DNA of 57,435 nucleotides from Sandaracinus sp. (GCA_002699025.1 PABA01000185.1:1-57435), one strand, 5' to 3'. Counted from the first letter of the stretch, positions 36,385 to 45,105 are shown. The notes: generated by a model not told the origin, from the letters alone. Numbers and translations: made by a program.

Positions 36385-37496
36385 TGGCGCTCGTCCGCAC
36401 CTTCCGCGACCAGTTCGACTGGCCGCTCTTCGTCACGACCTGCGCCATCGCCGTGCTCGGCGTGGTGAACCTCTACTCGGCGACGAGCGCGAGCGGGGCC
36501 TACGGCGAGGCCTACATCCAGCAGATCTACTGGCTGACCCTCGGCGCCGGCGCGGCCGTGCTCATCGCGGCCATCGACTACCGGCACTACGAGCGGAACG
36601 CCTGGGTCATCTACGGCGTGGGCATCGCGCTGCTGATCCTCGTCTTCCTGCTCGGGCGGAGCATCCGCGGCTCGACCCGCTGGATCAGCCTCGGCGGCTT
36701 CTCGCTCCAGCCGAGCGAGCTGATGAAGATCTTCCTCATCGTCGCGCTCGCGAAGTACCTCCACAACGACCCGAAGACCGACGGGCGGACGCTCAAGGAT
36801 CTGGTCATCCCGGGGCTGATCCTCGCCGTGCCCATGACGCTGATCCTGGCGCAGCCGGACCTCGGCACGGCGCTGATCTGCGCCTTCATCTTCGGCAGCA
36901 TCATGGTGCTGACGAACCTGAAGCTCCGCTCGCTGCTCACGCTCGCGGCGGCCTTCCTCTTCAGCGCCCCGCTCACCTGGACCTACCTGCTCCGCGACTA
37001 CCAGAAGGGCCGCATCCTCGCCTTCTGGGAGCAGTGGGTCGGCGACTCGCAGGACATCCTCGACACGGGCTGGCATGCGCACCAGTCGCAGGTCGCCATC
37101 GGGAGCGGCGGCACCTGGGGCAAGGGGTTCATGGCCGGCACGCAGAACCAGTTCCGCTTCCTGCCGGACCAGCACTCGGACTTCCCCTTCAGCGTCTGGG
37201 CCGAGGAGCAGGGCTTCATGGGCTCGCTGCTCCTGCTCGGCCTCTACTTCTTCCTGGTCATCTGGGGTCTGAAGATCGCCTCGCAGGCGAAGGACCGCTT
37301 CGGCGCGGTCGTGAGCGTCGGCGTGAGCGCCATGATCTTCTGGCAGGCGATCATCAACCTGGGCATGGTGAGCGGCCTGCTGCCGGTCGTGGGCATGACC
37401 CTCCCGCTCTTCAGCTACGGCGGCTCGAGCGTGCTCACCGTCATGATGGGCGTCGGCCTCCTGATGAACGTCTCGATCCGCCGCTTCAACTACTGA
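36384..37496 (+). CDS. mrdB: peptidoglycan glycosyltransferase RodA
   Basis: 370 aa SEDS-family protein with about ten spans. Polymerises lipid II during elongation in complex with PBP2. Signature segments: RGSTRWISLGGFSLQPSELM, LAQPDLGTALI, and the conserved catalytic-site region EQGFMGSLLL preceded by DQHSDFPFSVWAE. It ends FNY with no obvious terminator; a 15-16-bp tandem array follows directly. Confidence 0.95.
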   Translation: MALVRTFRDQFDWPLFVTTCAIAVLGVVNLYSATSASGAYGEAYIQQIYWLTLGAGAAVLIAAIDYRHYERNAWVIYGVGIALLILVFLLGRSIRGSTRWISLGGFSLQPSELMKIFLIVALAKYLHNDPKTDGRTLKDLVIPGLILAVPMTLILAQPDLGTALICAFIFGSIMVLTNLKLRSLLTLAAAFLFSAPLTWTYLLRDYQKGRILAFWEQWVGDSQDILDTGWHAHQSQVAIGSGGTWGKGFMAGTQNQFRFLPDQHSDFPFSVWAEEQGFMGSLLLLGLYFFLVIWGLKIASQAKDRFGAVVSVGVSAMIFWQAIINLGMVSGLLPVVGMTLPLFSYGGSSVLTVMMGVGLLMNVSIRRFNY

Positions 37497-37514
37497 CGCG
37501 CGCGCCCCGCGCGG

Positions 37515-37608
37515 CGAAGGCCGCCCGAGCGAAGGCCGCCCGAGCGAAAGCCAGCCCGAGCGAAAGCCAGCCCGAGTGAAGGCCAGCCCGAGTGAAGGCC
37601 AGCCCGTG
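37515..37608. repeat. six 15-16-bp tandem repeats after mrdB
   Basis: Unit CGAAGGCCGCCCGAG (15 bp) twice, then CGAAAGCCAGCCCGAG and TGAAGGCCAGCCCGAG (16 bp) four times, starting at 37515, 37530, 37545, 37561, 37577 and 37593. The gradual drift in unit sequence suggests stepwise slippage. Confidence 0.8.
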
Positions 37609-37664
37609 CGACGAAAAGCCACGTCCCTTTCGCTCGCGATTCCACTACCCTTGCCGCGCAGACG

Positions 37665-39176
37665 ATGAAGCTCAGTGAGCACCTGACCCTGACGGGGGGC
37701 GTGGGCATCGCGGTCGCGGCCGTGATGATCCTCCTGCTCCCCCTCGTCCTCCCGAAGGGCGAGCGGGGTCGGACGAAGCTCCCGCTCATCCTCCTGCTCC
37801 TCTACGTGGCCATCGTCGCGAGCCGCTCCTTCCTCGACGACGACAGCCCGAGTCACGAGCCGCTGAAGGTCGCCGGGGTCTTCTTCCTCGGCAGCTCCAT
37901 GGCGCGAAGCGGCTTCCTGCTCGTGCTCCACTCGGTGATCACGCGGACCCTCGGCGGGAACGTCCCGCGGATCGTCCGCGACCTGGTCCAGGCGCTCCTC
38001 TTCATGGGCGTCCTCATGCTCACGCTGCGCGCGGCGGGCGTGGAGCCGAGCTCGCTCCTGACGACCTCGGCGCTCCTGACGGCGGTCATCGGTCTCTCGC
38101 TCCAGGACACGCTCGGCAACCTCTTCGCCGGGCTCGCCATCCAGGCGCAGCGGCCCTTCCGAGTCGGCGACTGGATCCAGTACGACGACACGGAGCACCA
38201 CATCGGGCGCATCGTCGAGATGAACTGGCGCGCCGTGAAGGTGGAGACGCTCGACAAGGTCGAGATGACGGTGCCGAACGCGACGCTCGCGAAGAGCTCG
38301 CTCCAGAACTACTCGATGCCCACGCGGGTGGCGCGGCGCCACGCCTACGTGGAGGCGCCCTACGACCGGCCCCCCGAGCGCGTGATCCCGCAGCTCGTGG
38401 ACGCGGTCCGAGGCGTGGCCGGCGTGCTCCCGCGGCCGCCGGCCGACGCGGTGGTGAAGGACTTCACGGAGCGGGGCGTGCGCTACGACGTGCGCTACTA
38501 CATCGACGACTTCGAGCAGCGCGAGCTGATCGGCGGGCAGGTGCGCGAGCGCCTCTGGTACGCGCTTCAGCGCATGGGCGTGGAGATCCCCGTGCCGCAG
38601 CGGCTCGTGCGGATGTTCGACTACACGGAGGAGCGGCTCGAGCACGAGGCGGAGGCGCGGGTCGACGAGCGGGACCGGGCGCTCAAGCGGGTCGACTTCC
38701 TGCGGGCGCTGCCCGACGAGGCGCGGCACCGGCTCGCCGAGGGGACGCATACCCGCATGTACGCGCCGGGCGAGACGATCATCGTCGAGGGAGAGGCCGG
38801 CGAGGAGCTCTTCATCGTGCGGAGCGGCGAGGTGCGCGTGGAGATCGGCCGGCGGAAGCGGCACGAGGTGGCGCGGCTCGGGCCCGGGCAGTTCTTCGGG
38901 GAGATGTCGCTCATGACCGGCGAGCACCGGAAGGCGAGCGTGCGAGCGGTGCGCGAGTCGGAGATCCTGGTGATCGATCGGGAGGCGCTCCGGCCCGTGC
39001 TCGAGGAGGCGCCGGAGCTGGCGGAGACGATCAGCCGCGTGCTCGCCGAGCGCGAGGAGATGCTCGACGAGGCGGACGACGCGAGCACGAGCGACATGGG
39101 CGTGAAGAAGAGCGTGGAGCGCGAGACCAGCGTGCTGCTGGGGCGCATCCGGAAGCTCTTCTCGCTGAAGGATTGA
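37665..39176 (+). CDS. MscS-type mechanosensitive channel with cyclic-nucleotide-binding domain
   Basis: 503 aa. N-terminal spans (ILLLPLVLPKG, LPLILLLLYVAIVAS, VFFLGSSMARSGFLLVLH) are followed by an MscS pore/beta domain: LLTTSALLTAVIGLSLQDTL, then GLAIQAQRPFRVGDWIQ and VPNATLAKSSLQNYS. Residues about 365-470 form a cNMP-binding fold (GETIIVEGEAGEELFIVRSG, then PGQFFGEMSLMTGEHRKASV). Such MscS-CNBD fusions may couple channel gating to a nucleotide ligand. The phosphate-binding-cassette Arg/Thr pattern (GEMSLMTGEHRKASV) is only partly canonical, so ligand binding is uncertain. Confidence 0.9.
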   Translation: MKLSEHLTLTGGVGIAVAAVMILLLPLVLPKGERGRTKLPLILLLLYVAIVASRSFLDDDSPSHEPLKVAGVFFLGSSMARSGFLLVLHSVITRTLGGNVPRIVRDLVQALLFMGVLMLTLRAAGVEPSSLLTTSALLTAVIGLSLQDTLGNLFAGLAIQAQRPFRVGDWIQYDDTEHHIGRIVEMNWRAVKVETLDKVEMTVPNATLAKSSLQNYSMPTRVARRHAYVEAPYDRPPERVIPQLVDAVRGVAGVLPRPPADAVVKDFTERGVRYDVRYYIDDFEQRELIGGQVRERLWYALQRMGVEIPVPQRLVRMFDYTEERLEHEAEARVDERDRALKRVDFLRALPDEARHRLAEGTHTRMYAPGETIIVEGEAGEELFIVRSGEVRVEIGRRKRHEVARLGPGQFFGEMSLMTGEHRKASVRAVRESEILVIDREALRPVLEEAPELAETISRVLAEREEMLDEADDASTSDMGVKKSVERETSVLLGRIRKLFSLKD

Positions 39177-39341
39177 GGGGCGGCTCCGTCGGGCTCGGAG
39201 GCTGTGGGCGAGGCGGCGGGCGAGCTCGGGGTCGAGACGGCCAGGTGGTTCGCTTCGAGCCGGCTCGATGGGGAGCTGCCCGTGCATCCGGTCCGCCCAT
39301 TCTCCCTTCGGGGAGGGGCAGGGGCAGGGGTCCTCGGGGCG

Positions 39342-40175
39342 CTACAGCTTGCGGTGCCGGAGGCTCGGGAGGGTCGCGCGGACCTTCTCGAGGTAGGCCG
39401 GATCGAGGGTGGCGACGGCGCAGCCCTCCCCCTCGCCGCACTCGGCGAGCACCGTGCCCCAGGGGTCGGCGATGAGCGCGTGGCCGTAGGAGACGCGGCG
39501 ACCGCGGCCGTCCGACTGGACGTGGCGGCCGGTCTGCGCGGCGGCGAGGACGTAGCACTGGGACTCGATGGCGCGCGCGCGGAGGAGCACGTGCCAGTGG
39601 TCCTTGCCCGTGTGGAGCGTGAAGGCGGCGGGCACGGCGACCGCGGTCGCGCCGAGGTCGACGAGGCGCCGGTAGAGCTCGGGGAAGCGGACGTCGTAGC
39701 AGACCGTCAGGCCGAGCTTGCCGGCCACCGTGTCCGCCACGACCGGGGCCTCGCCGGCGGCGACGGTCTCGGACTCGCGGAGGGTCGTTCCGTCGGAGAG
39801 CTCGACGTCGAAGAGGTGGATCTTCCGGTAGACGGCGCCGACGGATCCGTCGGCCGCGAGGTGCACGCAGGCGTTGTAGGCGCGGCCCGGGTCCTGCGGG
39901 TGCTTCTCCCAGAAGCCGCCGAGGACCAGCTCGACGCCGTGCTCGCGCGCCAGGGCCCGGCAACGCTCGAGGATCGGCCCGCCGGGCGCCGCGCCCTCGG
40001 GGAGCGCCTCGGCGATCTCGAGCTTGCCCTCCTCGCGGCCGAGGTGGGCGAAGCACTCGGGCACGACCACGAGCTCGGCCCCCTCGCGCACGGCCTGGGC
40101 CGTGGTCCGCTCGACGGCTTCGAGGTTGCGGTCGACCTCGTCGTTCGAGGTCAGCTGGAGCACTCCGACGCGCAT
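39342..40175 (-). CDS. Nit1/Nit2-type carbon-nitrogen hydrolase
   Basis: 277 aa, nitrilase superfamily. The catalytic triad is in place: Glu in VVVPECFAHLG, Lys in YRKIHLFDVEL and Cys in GLTVCYDVRFPELYR. The YRKIHLFDV and CYDVRFPE contexts point to the Nit1/Nit2 branch, meaning deaminated-glutathione or omega-amidase repair enzymes. Start at 40175 (MRVGVLQLTS), the universal beginning of the fold; upstream in-frame sequence is repeat DNA. It stands alone between the MscS gene (convergent) and a repeat region. Confidence 0.9.
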   Translation of the reverse strand: MRVGVLQLTSNDEVDRNLEAVERTTAQAVREGAELVVVPECFAHLGREEGKLEIAEALPEGAAPGGPILERCRALAREHGVELVLGGFWEKHPQDPGRAYNACVHLAADGSVGAVYRKIHLFDVELSDGTTLRESETVAAGEAPVVADTVAGKLGLTVCYDVRFPELYRRLVDLGATAVAVPAAFTLHTGKDHWHVLLRARAIESQCYVLAAAQTGRHVQSDGRGRRVSYGHALIADPWGTVLAECGEGEGCAVATLDPAYLEKVRATLPSLRHRKL

Positions 40176-40261
40176 GGGCCGGGAGCGTAGCAGGCCACCG
40201 GACGGCACCGGGCGGCACCGGGCGGTGCCGAGAGGGCTGCCTCCGGCGCTTCGCGGGGGAT

Positions 40262-40480
40262 GTCCAGGCGGACGCGAGGCCGGACCGACGCGAGGCCGGA
40301 CGACGCCGCGCAGGACGACGCGAACGCGACGACGCAGAGCGCGACGACGCAGCGCACGACGACGCAGCGCAGGACGACGCAAACGCGACGACGCAGGGCA
40401 CGACGACGCAGCGCACGACGACGCAAACGCGACGCAGAGCACGACGAGGCAGGCACGACGACGCAGGACGCGACGGCGAA
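40262..40480. repeat. irregular GACGACGCA repeats
   Basis: About 215 bp built from GACGACGCA, GCGCACGACGACGCA and GACGCGAGGCCGGAC units of variable spacing. Open frames across it give only Arg/Ala/Ser low-complexity peptides. The gap 40176-40528 holds nothing else I can support. Confidence 0.7.
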
Positions 40481-40528
40481 CGCCCCCGCTCCGAGGGAGC
40501 GAGGGCGCGATGGGCGGCGCGGGCGCGC

Positions 40529-41959
40529 TCAGCCGAGGCCGGCGGAGCGGAGCACGTCGTCCGAGCTCTGCTCGCGCTGGGCCTCGCGCTCGCGGGCCTT
40601 CTTGTCCTGCTTCTCCCAGCGCGCGAGCTTCCGGTAGAGCGTGCGCCGGTCGATGCCGAGCACCTTCGCCGCCTGCGTCTTGTTGCCGCCGACGACCTGC
40701 AGGACCTTGCGGACGAAGCGCCGCTCGAGCGTCTCCAGCGTCGGCAGCTCGGAGGGGTCCTGCGTGTCGACGAGCAAGCGCGAGCTCTCGTGCGTGCGCA
40801 CGCGCTCGGGCAGGTCGTCGGTCGTGATCTGCTCGAAGCGCGCGAGGGTGACGGCCCGCTCGATGCAGTTCTCGAGCTCGCGCACGTTGCCGGGCCAGTC
40901 GTAGGCGAGGAGGCGCTCGGCGGCCGGCTCGCTCAGGCCCTTCACGTCGCGGCCCATGCGCTCGGCGTTGTCCTCCACGAAGCGCTGGGCGAGGCGGAGG
41001 ATGTCGTGGCCGCGGGCGCGGAGCGGCGGCAGGTGCACGTTCACGACGTTGATCCGGTAGAAGAGATCCTCGCGGAAGCGATCCTCGGCGACGTCGTCCT
41101 CGAGGTCCCTATTGGTGGCCGCGATGATGCGCGTGTCGAAGGCGCGCTCCTGGCTCGAGCCGACCGGGCGCACCTTCCGCTCCTGCAGCGCGCGGAGGAG
41201 CTTGGCCTGCATCTCGGGCGCCATCTCGCCGATCTCGTCGAGGAAGAGGGTGCCGCCATCGGCCTCGATGAAGAGGCCCTCGCGGGAGCGCTTGGCGTCG
41301 GTGAAGGCGCCGCGCACGTGGCCGAAGAGCTCGCTCTCGAGGAGGTTCGCGGGCATCGCCGCGCAATTCACGGCGACGAAGCGACCCTCGCGGCCGCTCT
41401 GACGGTGGAGGGCGCGGGCGACGAGCTCCTTACCGGTGCCGCTCTCGCCGGTGACGAGGACCGTGGCGTCGCTGTCGCCGACGCGCTCGATGAGGTCGAA
41501 GACGCGGCGCATGGAGGGGCTGCGGCCGACCATGTCGAACTCGGCGACGGGGCCGTCGACCTCGCGGCGGAGGCGCTTGACCTCCTGGGAGAGGGCGCGG
41601 TGCTGGGTGGCGCGGCGGATGGCGGCGCGGAGCGGCTCGAGCTCGAGGGGCTTGGGGAGGAAGTCCCAGGCGCCGGCGCGGAGGGCGCCGATGGCGGCGT
41701 CCATGCTCGTGTAGCCGGTCATGACGATCACCGGCACGTCGGGGCGGATGTCGAGCACGCTCTGGCAGACTTCGAGGCCGTCGTCCTCGCCGATGCGCAG
41801 GTCGGTGAGCACGACGTCGAGCTGACCGAGGTTGCGGACGAAGCGCTCGGCCTCGGCCTGGGTGGTGGCGGTCTTGACGGTATGACCGTCCTTCTTCAGC
41901 GCGGCCTCGGCGAGGTCGCGGATCTCGGCTTCATCATCGACGACGAGGATGTGCGGCAA
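40529..41959 (-). CDS. NtrC-family sigma-54 response regulator
   Basis: 476 aa. Receiver domain 1-115 with the acidic pair in LVVDDEAE, phospho-acceptor Asp in VLTDLRIG and Thr/Lys at MTGYT and LPKPLE. The AAA+ domain has Walker A GESGTGKE, a variant sigma-54 loop GAFTDA (canonical GAFTGA) and Walker [11 protein letters not shown]. The Fis-type HTH is [17 protein letters not shown]. The start is a TTG at 41959, favoured by AAGGAG just upstream and by the receiver fold starting PHILVVDDE. No cognate histidine kinase adjoins; the nearest is the stressosome-linked kinase at 50.1-51.7 kb. It is the best candidate activator of the promoters described at 42-55 kb. Confidence 0.9.
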   Translation of the reverse strand: MPHILVVDDEAEIRDLAEAALKKDGHTVKTATTQAEAERFVRNLGQLDVVLTDLRIGEDDGLEVCQSVLDIRPDVPVIVMTGYTSMDAAIGALRAGAWDFLPKPLELEPLRAAIRRATQHRALSQEVKRLRREVDGPVAEFDMVGRSPSMRRVFDLIERVGDSDATVLVTGESGTGKELVARALHRQSGREGRFVAVNCAAMPANLLESELFGHVRGAFTDAKRSREGLFIEADGGTLFLDEIGEMAPEMQAKLLRALQERKVRPVGSSQERAFDTRIIAATNRDLEDDVAEDRFREDLFYRINVVNVHLPPLRARGHDILRLAQRFVEDNAERMGRDVKGLSEPAAERLLAYDWPGNVRELENCIERAVTLARFEQITTDDLPERVRTHESSRLLVDTQDPSELPTLETLERRFVRKVLQVVGGNKTQAAKVLGIDRRTLYRKLARWEKQDKKAREREAQREQSSDDVLRSAGLG

Positions 41960-42040
41960 GGGGCTCCTTGTGTCCGGCTGGACGTGTGGGGGTCGGTGGG
42001 ATGCGGCGCGCTGGGGCGCCGCGGCTCGCCCCTCGAACCT

Positions 42041-42056
42041 TGCGAGCACTGTGCCA
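42041..42056 (-). promoter_or_regulatory. possible -24/-12 promoter of the NtrC-type gene
   Basis: Minus strand TGGCACA-GTGC-TCGCA matches the sigma-54 consensus with two mismatches and keeps both GG and GC. It lies 83 nt before the TTG start. The palindromic element at 42063 is only 7 bp upstream of it, too close for the usual spacing, so this promoter is less certain than the others. Confidence 0.35.
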
Positions 42057-42062
42057 CGCGTC

Positions 42063-42077
42063 GCGGCGTTCTGCCCC
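42063..42077. promoter_or_regulatory. activator-site candidate A (GNGGC-N5-GCCNC)
   Basis: GCGGC-GTTCT-GCCCC. It shares the 14-mer GGCGTTCTGCCCCA with sites at 42177 (next to the kinase promoter) and 54732 (stressosome promoter). It sits in the 289-bp divergent region between the NtrC-type gene and the kinase. The adjacent 14-bp palindrome CGGGCGATCGCCCG is at 42080-42093. Confidence 0.5.
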
Positions 42078-42174
42078 AACGGGCGATCGCCCGGGATTCC
42101 GGGGGGTTCGGCTGAAGATCATGGGCCGTGAGGCGACGGGCGAGGTAACCGGGGCGCGCGCCTCTGCCCCACCT

Positions 42175-42189
42175 GTGGCGTTCTGCCCC
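42175..42189 (+). promoter_or_regulatory. activator-site candidate B upstream of the kinase
   Basis: GTGGC-GTTCT-GCCCC, ending 31 bp before the kinase -24 element. A further partial copy, CTCTGCCCCA, lies at 42162-42171, 19 bp from the equivalent half of this site. Confidence 0.55.
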
Positions 42190-42219
42190 AGCCGATTGGC
42201 CGCGCGGGCTCGGCGGCGC

Positions 42220-42235
42220 TCGCACGACTCTTGCT
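42220..42235 (+). promoter_or_regulatory. -24/-12 promoter of the kinase gene
   Basis: TCGCACG-ACTC-TTGCT: perfect -12 part and one mismatch overall, though that mismatch falls in the normally invariant GG. The C of the -12 is 15 nt before the GTG at 42249, which supports that start codon. Confidence 0.5.
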
Positions 42236-42248
42236 CGTCCTCTCGGGC

Positions 42249-43121
42249 GTGGGACCACGCATCGAACCGCCCGAGGGGCTTCGCCTCGAAGGGCTGCTCG
42301 GCCGGGGCGCGCACGGCACCGTCTTCGCCGCGCGCTGCCCGCGGCGGGGTCCGCTCGCGCTGAAGCTCGGGCGGCCCGGGGACCCGCTCGCGCCCTTCCT
42401 CGCGGAGGCCCGCTGCATGGGCGCCGTGTCCCACCCGCGCGTCCCCCGTGTGGTCGACGTGAGCCGGACCGGGCGCGGGACCCCCTACCTGATGATGCAG
42501 CGCGCCCCCGGGCGGAGCCTGAGGCCGCTCTTGCCGCGCCTCTCGCGCCGCCGCGCGACCGCGCTCGTCGACGACCTCCTGGGCGTGCTGACCGAGGTCC
42601 ACGCCTCGGGCATCGTCCACTGCGACGTGAAGGCGAGCAACCTGCGCGTCGCCGAGGGCGAGGTCTGGCTGCTCGACTTCGGGATCGCGCGCCGAGGCGC
42701 CCGCCGCTGGACGCGGCAGGAGCGCGCGCGCGGCACACCGGCCTACATGGCGCCGGAGCAGCTCGAGGGCCGCCGCGTCGACGCGCGCACGGACCTCTAC
42801 GCCGTCGGCGTGCTGCTCTACCGCGCGTGGTTCGGCGTGCTGCCCTTCCCGCGCGAGGGCTTCGGCCTGCTGCGCCGAAAGCGGCGCGCGCTCTACGTTC
42901 CCCCGAGCATCCGCGACCCGCGCTTCGAGCCGGCGGACGACCTCTTCCGGCGCCTCCTCGCCGGGTCCGCCCGCGCGCGGCTCGCCAGCGCCCGAAAGGC
43001 GCGCGCGGCGCTCGCGACGATCCGCCGGCGCCTGCCTCGGACCATCCTGGCGTGCGCCCCCGATGGAGAACCGTCGGCGACCCGGCGCACGCGCCACACC
43101 CTGGAGACCCACCCCGCATGA
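42249..43121 (+). CDS. small Hanks-type Ser/Thr protein kinase
   Basis: 290 aa and almost only a catalytic domain: Gly loop LLGRGAHGTVFAA, Lys in ALKLGRP, catalytic loop HCDVKASN (HRD replaced by HCD), DFG in LLDFGIARRG, and APE as YMAPEQLEG. No membrane span. The HCD change removes the Arg that usually contacts a phosphorylated activation loop, so the kinase may not need loop phosphorylation. GTG 42249 is preferred over TTG 42231 because of the promoter spacing. It overlaps the following 55-aa gene by 4 bp and diverges from the NtrC-type regulator. Confidence 0.85.
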   Translation: MGPRIEPPEGLRLEGLLGRGAHGTVFAARCPRRGPLALKLGRPGDPLAPFLAEARCMGAVSHPRVPRVVDVSRTGRGTPYLMMQRAPGRSLRPLLPRLSRRRATALVDDLLGVLTEVHASGIVHCDVKASNLRVAEGEVWLLDFGIARRGARRWTRQERARGTPAYMAPEQLEGRRVDARTDLYAVGVLLYRAWFGVLPFPREGFGLLRRKRRALYVPPSIRDPRFEPADDLFRRLLAGSARARLASARKARAALATIRRRLPRTILACAPDGEPSATRRTRHTLETHPA

Positions 43122-43285
43122 GCTTCGACGACTCGATCCAGCAGCTTCCCGAACCCATCCGCGCCAAGGCGCGCGAGCTCTACGCCGAGCTCCGCGAGAA
43201 GGGGCTCGACCCTGCCGAGGCGGAGGAGCAGACGGTGAAGCAAGCACACAAGTGGATGGACGAGCGCGCGCCCAGCCGCGACTGA
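43118..43285 (+). CDS. 55-aa protein, possibly ChaB-like
   Basis: Translationally coupled (ATGA) to the kinase gene. The sequence is helical and charged: LPEPIRAKARELYAELREKG, then AEEQTVKQAHKWMDERA. The 'LP..I...A.ELY...' opening and the terminal A..W recall the small ChaB-like family, but the match is weak. As a kinase-coupled small protein it could be a substrate or adaptor. Confidence 0.6.
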   Translation: MSFDDSIQQLPEPIRAKARELYAELREKGLDPAEAEEQTVKQAHKWMDERAPSRD

Positions 43286-43330
43286 CCGCCGACGCGGCGC
43301 CGCTCGCGCGGCGCCACATCGGCGGTGGGG

Positions 43331-43604
43331 CGCTCGCTCCGCTCGCTGAGGGGGGACGCTCGCTCCGCTCGCTTTTCGGGGTCGGGGAACTGGGCCACGC
43401 CCGAGCGTCCGTCCTGCACGACGCTCCTTCGACCCTCGGCACCGCCGCTGGGGCTCGGGCTCGCGCTCGAGCCACCGCGCGGGCTCGGGTACGGGCTGTC
43501 GCTCGCGCTCGGGCGGGCTGTCGCTCGGGCTCGGGCTGTCGCTCGGACTCGGGCTGTCGCTCGGACTCGGGCTGTCGCTCGGACTCGGGCTGTTGCTCGC
43601 GCTC
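43331..43604. repeat. two short repeat arrays in the kinase-dps gap
   Basis: CGCTCGCTCCGCTCGCT occurs at 43331-43347 and 43357-43373. From 43515 to 43604 there are five units of 18 bp (GGGCTGTCGCTCGGACTC), with a diverged first copy at 43493. The gap 43286-43759 has no supported gene; reading frames across the array give only (A/V)-R-A-T peptides. Confidence 0.8.
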
Positions 43605-43759
43605 GGACCACGGCTCGCGCACCAGGCAGTCGCTCGCCCTCCCCCTCTCCGCTCTCCCAGTCCCGCGCGCCCCGGCCCGCGGGCGTCCCGACGGAACGAC
43701 GGCGCCCCCGCCGGCTTCGGCCAGCGGGAGCGCCGTCGTGCGTGCCCTCGTTCGGTGTC

Positions 43760-44095
43760 TCAGGTGCGGGGGGCCTCGATGCGCCACGCGAGGCGGCGCG
43801 AGTCCGGCCCGCCGCGGGGCTCTCCGGGGTAGCGGAGGAAGCCCCGGCCCTCGAGCTGCGCGACGAGCCGCTCGGCGCGGACGTCGGAGCAGCCGAGGTG
43901 CGCGGCCAGCGCGTCGCGGAACGCCGTGCGTCCGAGCACGTAGCCGCGCGGGGGACGCCCCTCGAAGCGCGCCTGGAGCGCGCCGGCGAGCTCGGCGAGA
44001 TCGAGCGGCGCGTCCTCCGGCGAGGCGTCCGCTCCCGCGCCCATCTCGACGCGGCGGCTCTCGACGAAGCGCGCGGGGGCGTCCTTCTCGCTCAC
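43760..44095 (-). CDS. small winged-helix-like protein downstream of dps
   Basis: 111 aa. The C-terminal half, TAFRDALAAHLGCSDVRAER then LVAQLEGRGFLRY, reads as a winged helix (helix, turn, recognition helix, wing). It aligns by eye with the 92-aa protein encoded at 44827 (SFAHQLVERLGISYKRARQL, then VRSLERGGYLR). It overlaps the dps stop by 4 bp, so the two are co-translated. It could bind DNA or regulate dps; an N-terminal acidic stretch precedes the fold. Confidence 0.7.
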   Translation of the reverse strand: MSEKDAPARFVESRRVEMGAGADASPEDAPLDLAELAGALQARFEGRPPRGYVLGRTAFRDALAAHLGCSDVRAERLVAQLEGRGFLRYPGEPRGGPDSRRLAWRIEAPRT

Positions 44096-44664
44096 GAGGC
44101 GGCCGCTCCGATGCGCGGCTTCGCGGCCGAGCCGTTGGCCGACTTCGGCTCGCGCTTCGCGTCCGCGGCGCTCTCGGCGGTGCCGGTCATGGACTGGGCC
44201 TGGAGCATCCAGGCCTGCTCCTCGAGGCCGGCGAGGATCTCGAGCAGGAGGTCCTCACTCGCCGGGTCGAGGTCGGCGAGACGCTCGGCGCGCTCGCGGA
44301 CGTGCTTGGCGGCGAGCAAGACGCGCTCGGCCATGGCCTCGGCCACCACCATGTCGGGCTGGAAGCCGCTCGGACACTGGGGCAGGCCGCTGTGGTCGCT
44401 GATGTACCCCGCCGTCCCGTCGGGCGCGACGCCGAGCGCCGTGCAGCGCTCCGCGAGGTCGTCGCTCCAGCCGCGGTAGGTGTCGACGAGCTCGTCGAGG
44501 AACTCGTGGATGCTCTGGAAGCGGGGACCGACGATGTTCCAGTGGAGCTGCTTGCCCTGGAGCGCGAGGTCGATCATCTCGGCCATCGAGGCGTGGAGCT
44601 CGACCACGACGGCGTCGCGGGTGGGGGTGGCGAGGGTGGTCTGAAAACGAGGGTTGGGTGTCAT
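44092..44664 (-). CDS. dps: Dps-family DNA-binding ferritin-like protein
   Basis: 190 aa. Ferroxidase motif spread over two subunits: His in KQLHWNIVGPRFQSIHEFLD, with the Asp/Glu of HEFLDELVD. Dps dodecamers store iron, remove peroxide and coat DNA in stress or stationary phase. A C-terminal tail of about 25 residues rich in Lys/Ala/Ser (after MTGTAESAAD) may provide DNA contact. The start at 44664 follows GGGAGGG. A -24/-12-like element ends 15 nt before the ATG. Confidence 0.92.
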   Translation of the reverse strand: MTPNPRFQTTLATPTRDAVVVELHASMAEMIDLALQGKQLHWNIVGPRFQSIHEFLDELVDTYRGWSDDLAERCTALGVAPDGTAGYISDHSGLPQCPSGFQPDMVVAEAMAERVLLAAKHVRERAERLADLDPASEDLLLEILAGLEEQAWMLQAQSMTGTAESAADAKREPKSANGSAAKPRIGAAAS

Positions 44665-44677
44665 GCCCTCCCTACGC

Positions 44678-44693
44678 TGCAACGCCCGATCCA
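44678..44693 (-). promoter_or_regulatory. -24/-12 promoter of dps
   Basis: Minus strand TGGATCG-GGCG-TTGCA: perfect -12, two mismatches in -24. The flanks (to GCGTAGGGAGGG) closely resemble those of the lipoprotein promoter at 47293-47308. The C of the -12 is 15 nt from the ATG. Confidence 0.5.
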
Positions 44694-44727
44694 GGTCGCC
44701 GCGCCGCTCCGCCGACCGCGCCCCACC

Positions 44728-44762
44728 GAGGCGCGATGCCTCGCTTCGGGCCGATTCGCCAC
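44728..44762. promoter_or_regulatory. activator-site candidates between dps and the divergent gene
   Basis: GAGGC-GCGAT-GCCTC (44728-44742) is a perfect 5-5-5 inverted repeat placed 35 bp upstream of the dps -24. GGGCC-GATTC-GCCAC (44748-44762) is a one-mismatch relative ending 34 bp before the -24 of the divergent winged-helix-like gene. Confidence 0.5.
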
Positions 44763-44795
44763 GACTCGTCCCCGCGCGTCTCGCGCCACGCGTGC

Positions 44796-44811
44796 TGGCA
44801 CGTGTTTCGCT
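44796..44811 (+). promoter_or_regulatory. -24/-12 promoter of the winged-helix-like gene
   Basis: TGGCACG-TGTT-TCGCT: perfect -24 and a one-mismatch -12. The C of the -12 is 17 nt before the ATG at 44827, the same distance as at 27964 and 47277. Confidence 0.55.
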
Positions 44812-44826
44812 GTTTCCTCGCGCGTC

Positions 44827-45105
44827 ATGGACGTCGAGTATCACCGCGCCGCCGACCCGCGGGTGGTGCACCGGCGCGGCCGCCTCGGCCTGCGCCGCTT
44901 CGCCGCGCTCCTCCAAGAGCGCTTCGGCGAGCACTTCCGCGGCGGCCGCCGCAAGGCCCGCTCCTCTTTCGCGCACCAGCTCGTCGAGCGCCTGGGCATC
45001 TCCTACAAGCGCGCGCGTCAGCTGGTCCGCAGCCTCGAACGGGGCGGCTACCTGCGCCCGGAGCGCCGCGGCGTTCGCATCGCGCGAGCGCCCACGAGGA
45101 GCTGA
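44827..45105 (+). CDS. small winged-helix-like basic protein
   Basis: 92 aa, strongly basic. A helix-turn-helix-like core (SSFAHQLVERLGISYKRARQ, then LVRSLERGGYLRPERRG) matches the paralogue downstream of dps. The ATG at 44827 is supported by the promoter position. The last 13-15 codons (PERRGVRIARAPTRS) are part of a DNA segment repeated five more times after the stop codon. It probably binds nucleic acid; partner and target are unknown. Confidence 0.7.
   Translation: MDVEYHRAADPRVVHRRGRLGLRRFAALLQERFGEHFRGGRRKARSSFAHQLVERLGISYKRARQLVRSLERGGYLRPERRGVRIARAPTRS

Noticed and set aside
43180-43611. Minus-strand open frame with RATARV repeats
   Set aside because: Produced by translating the 18-bp array and antisense to the 55-aa gene; low complexity, no start signals.
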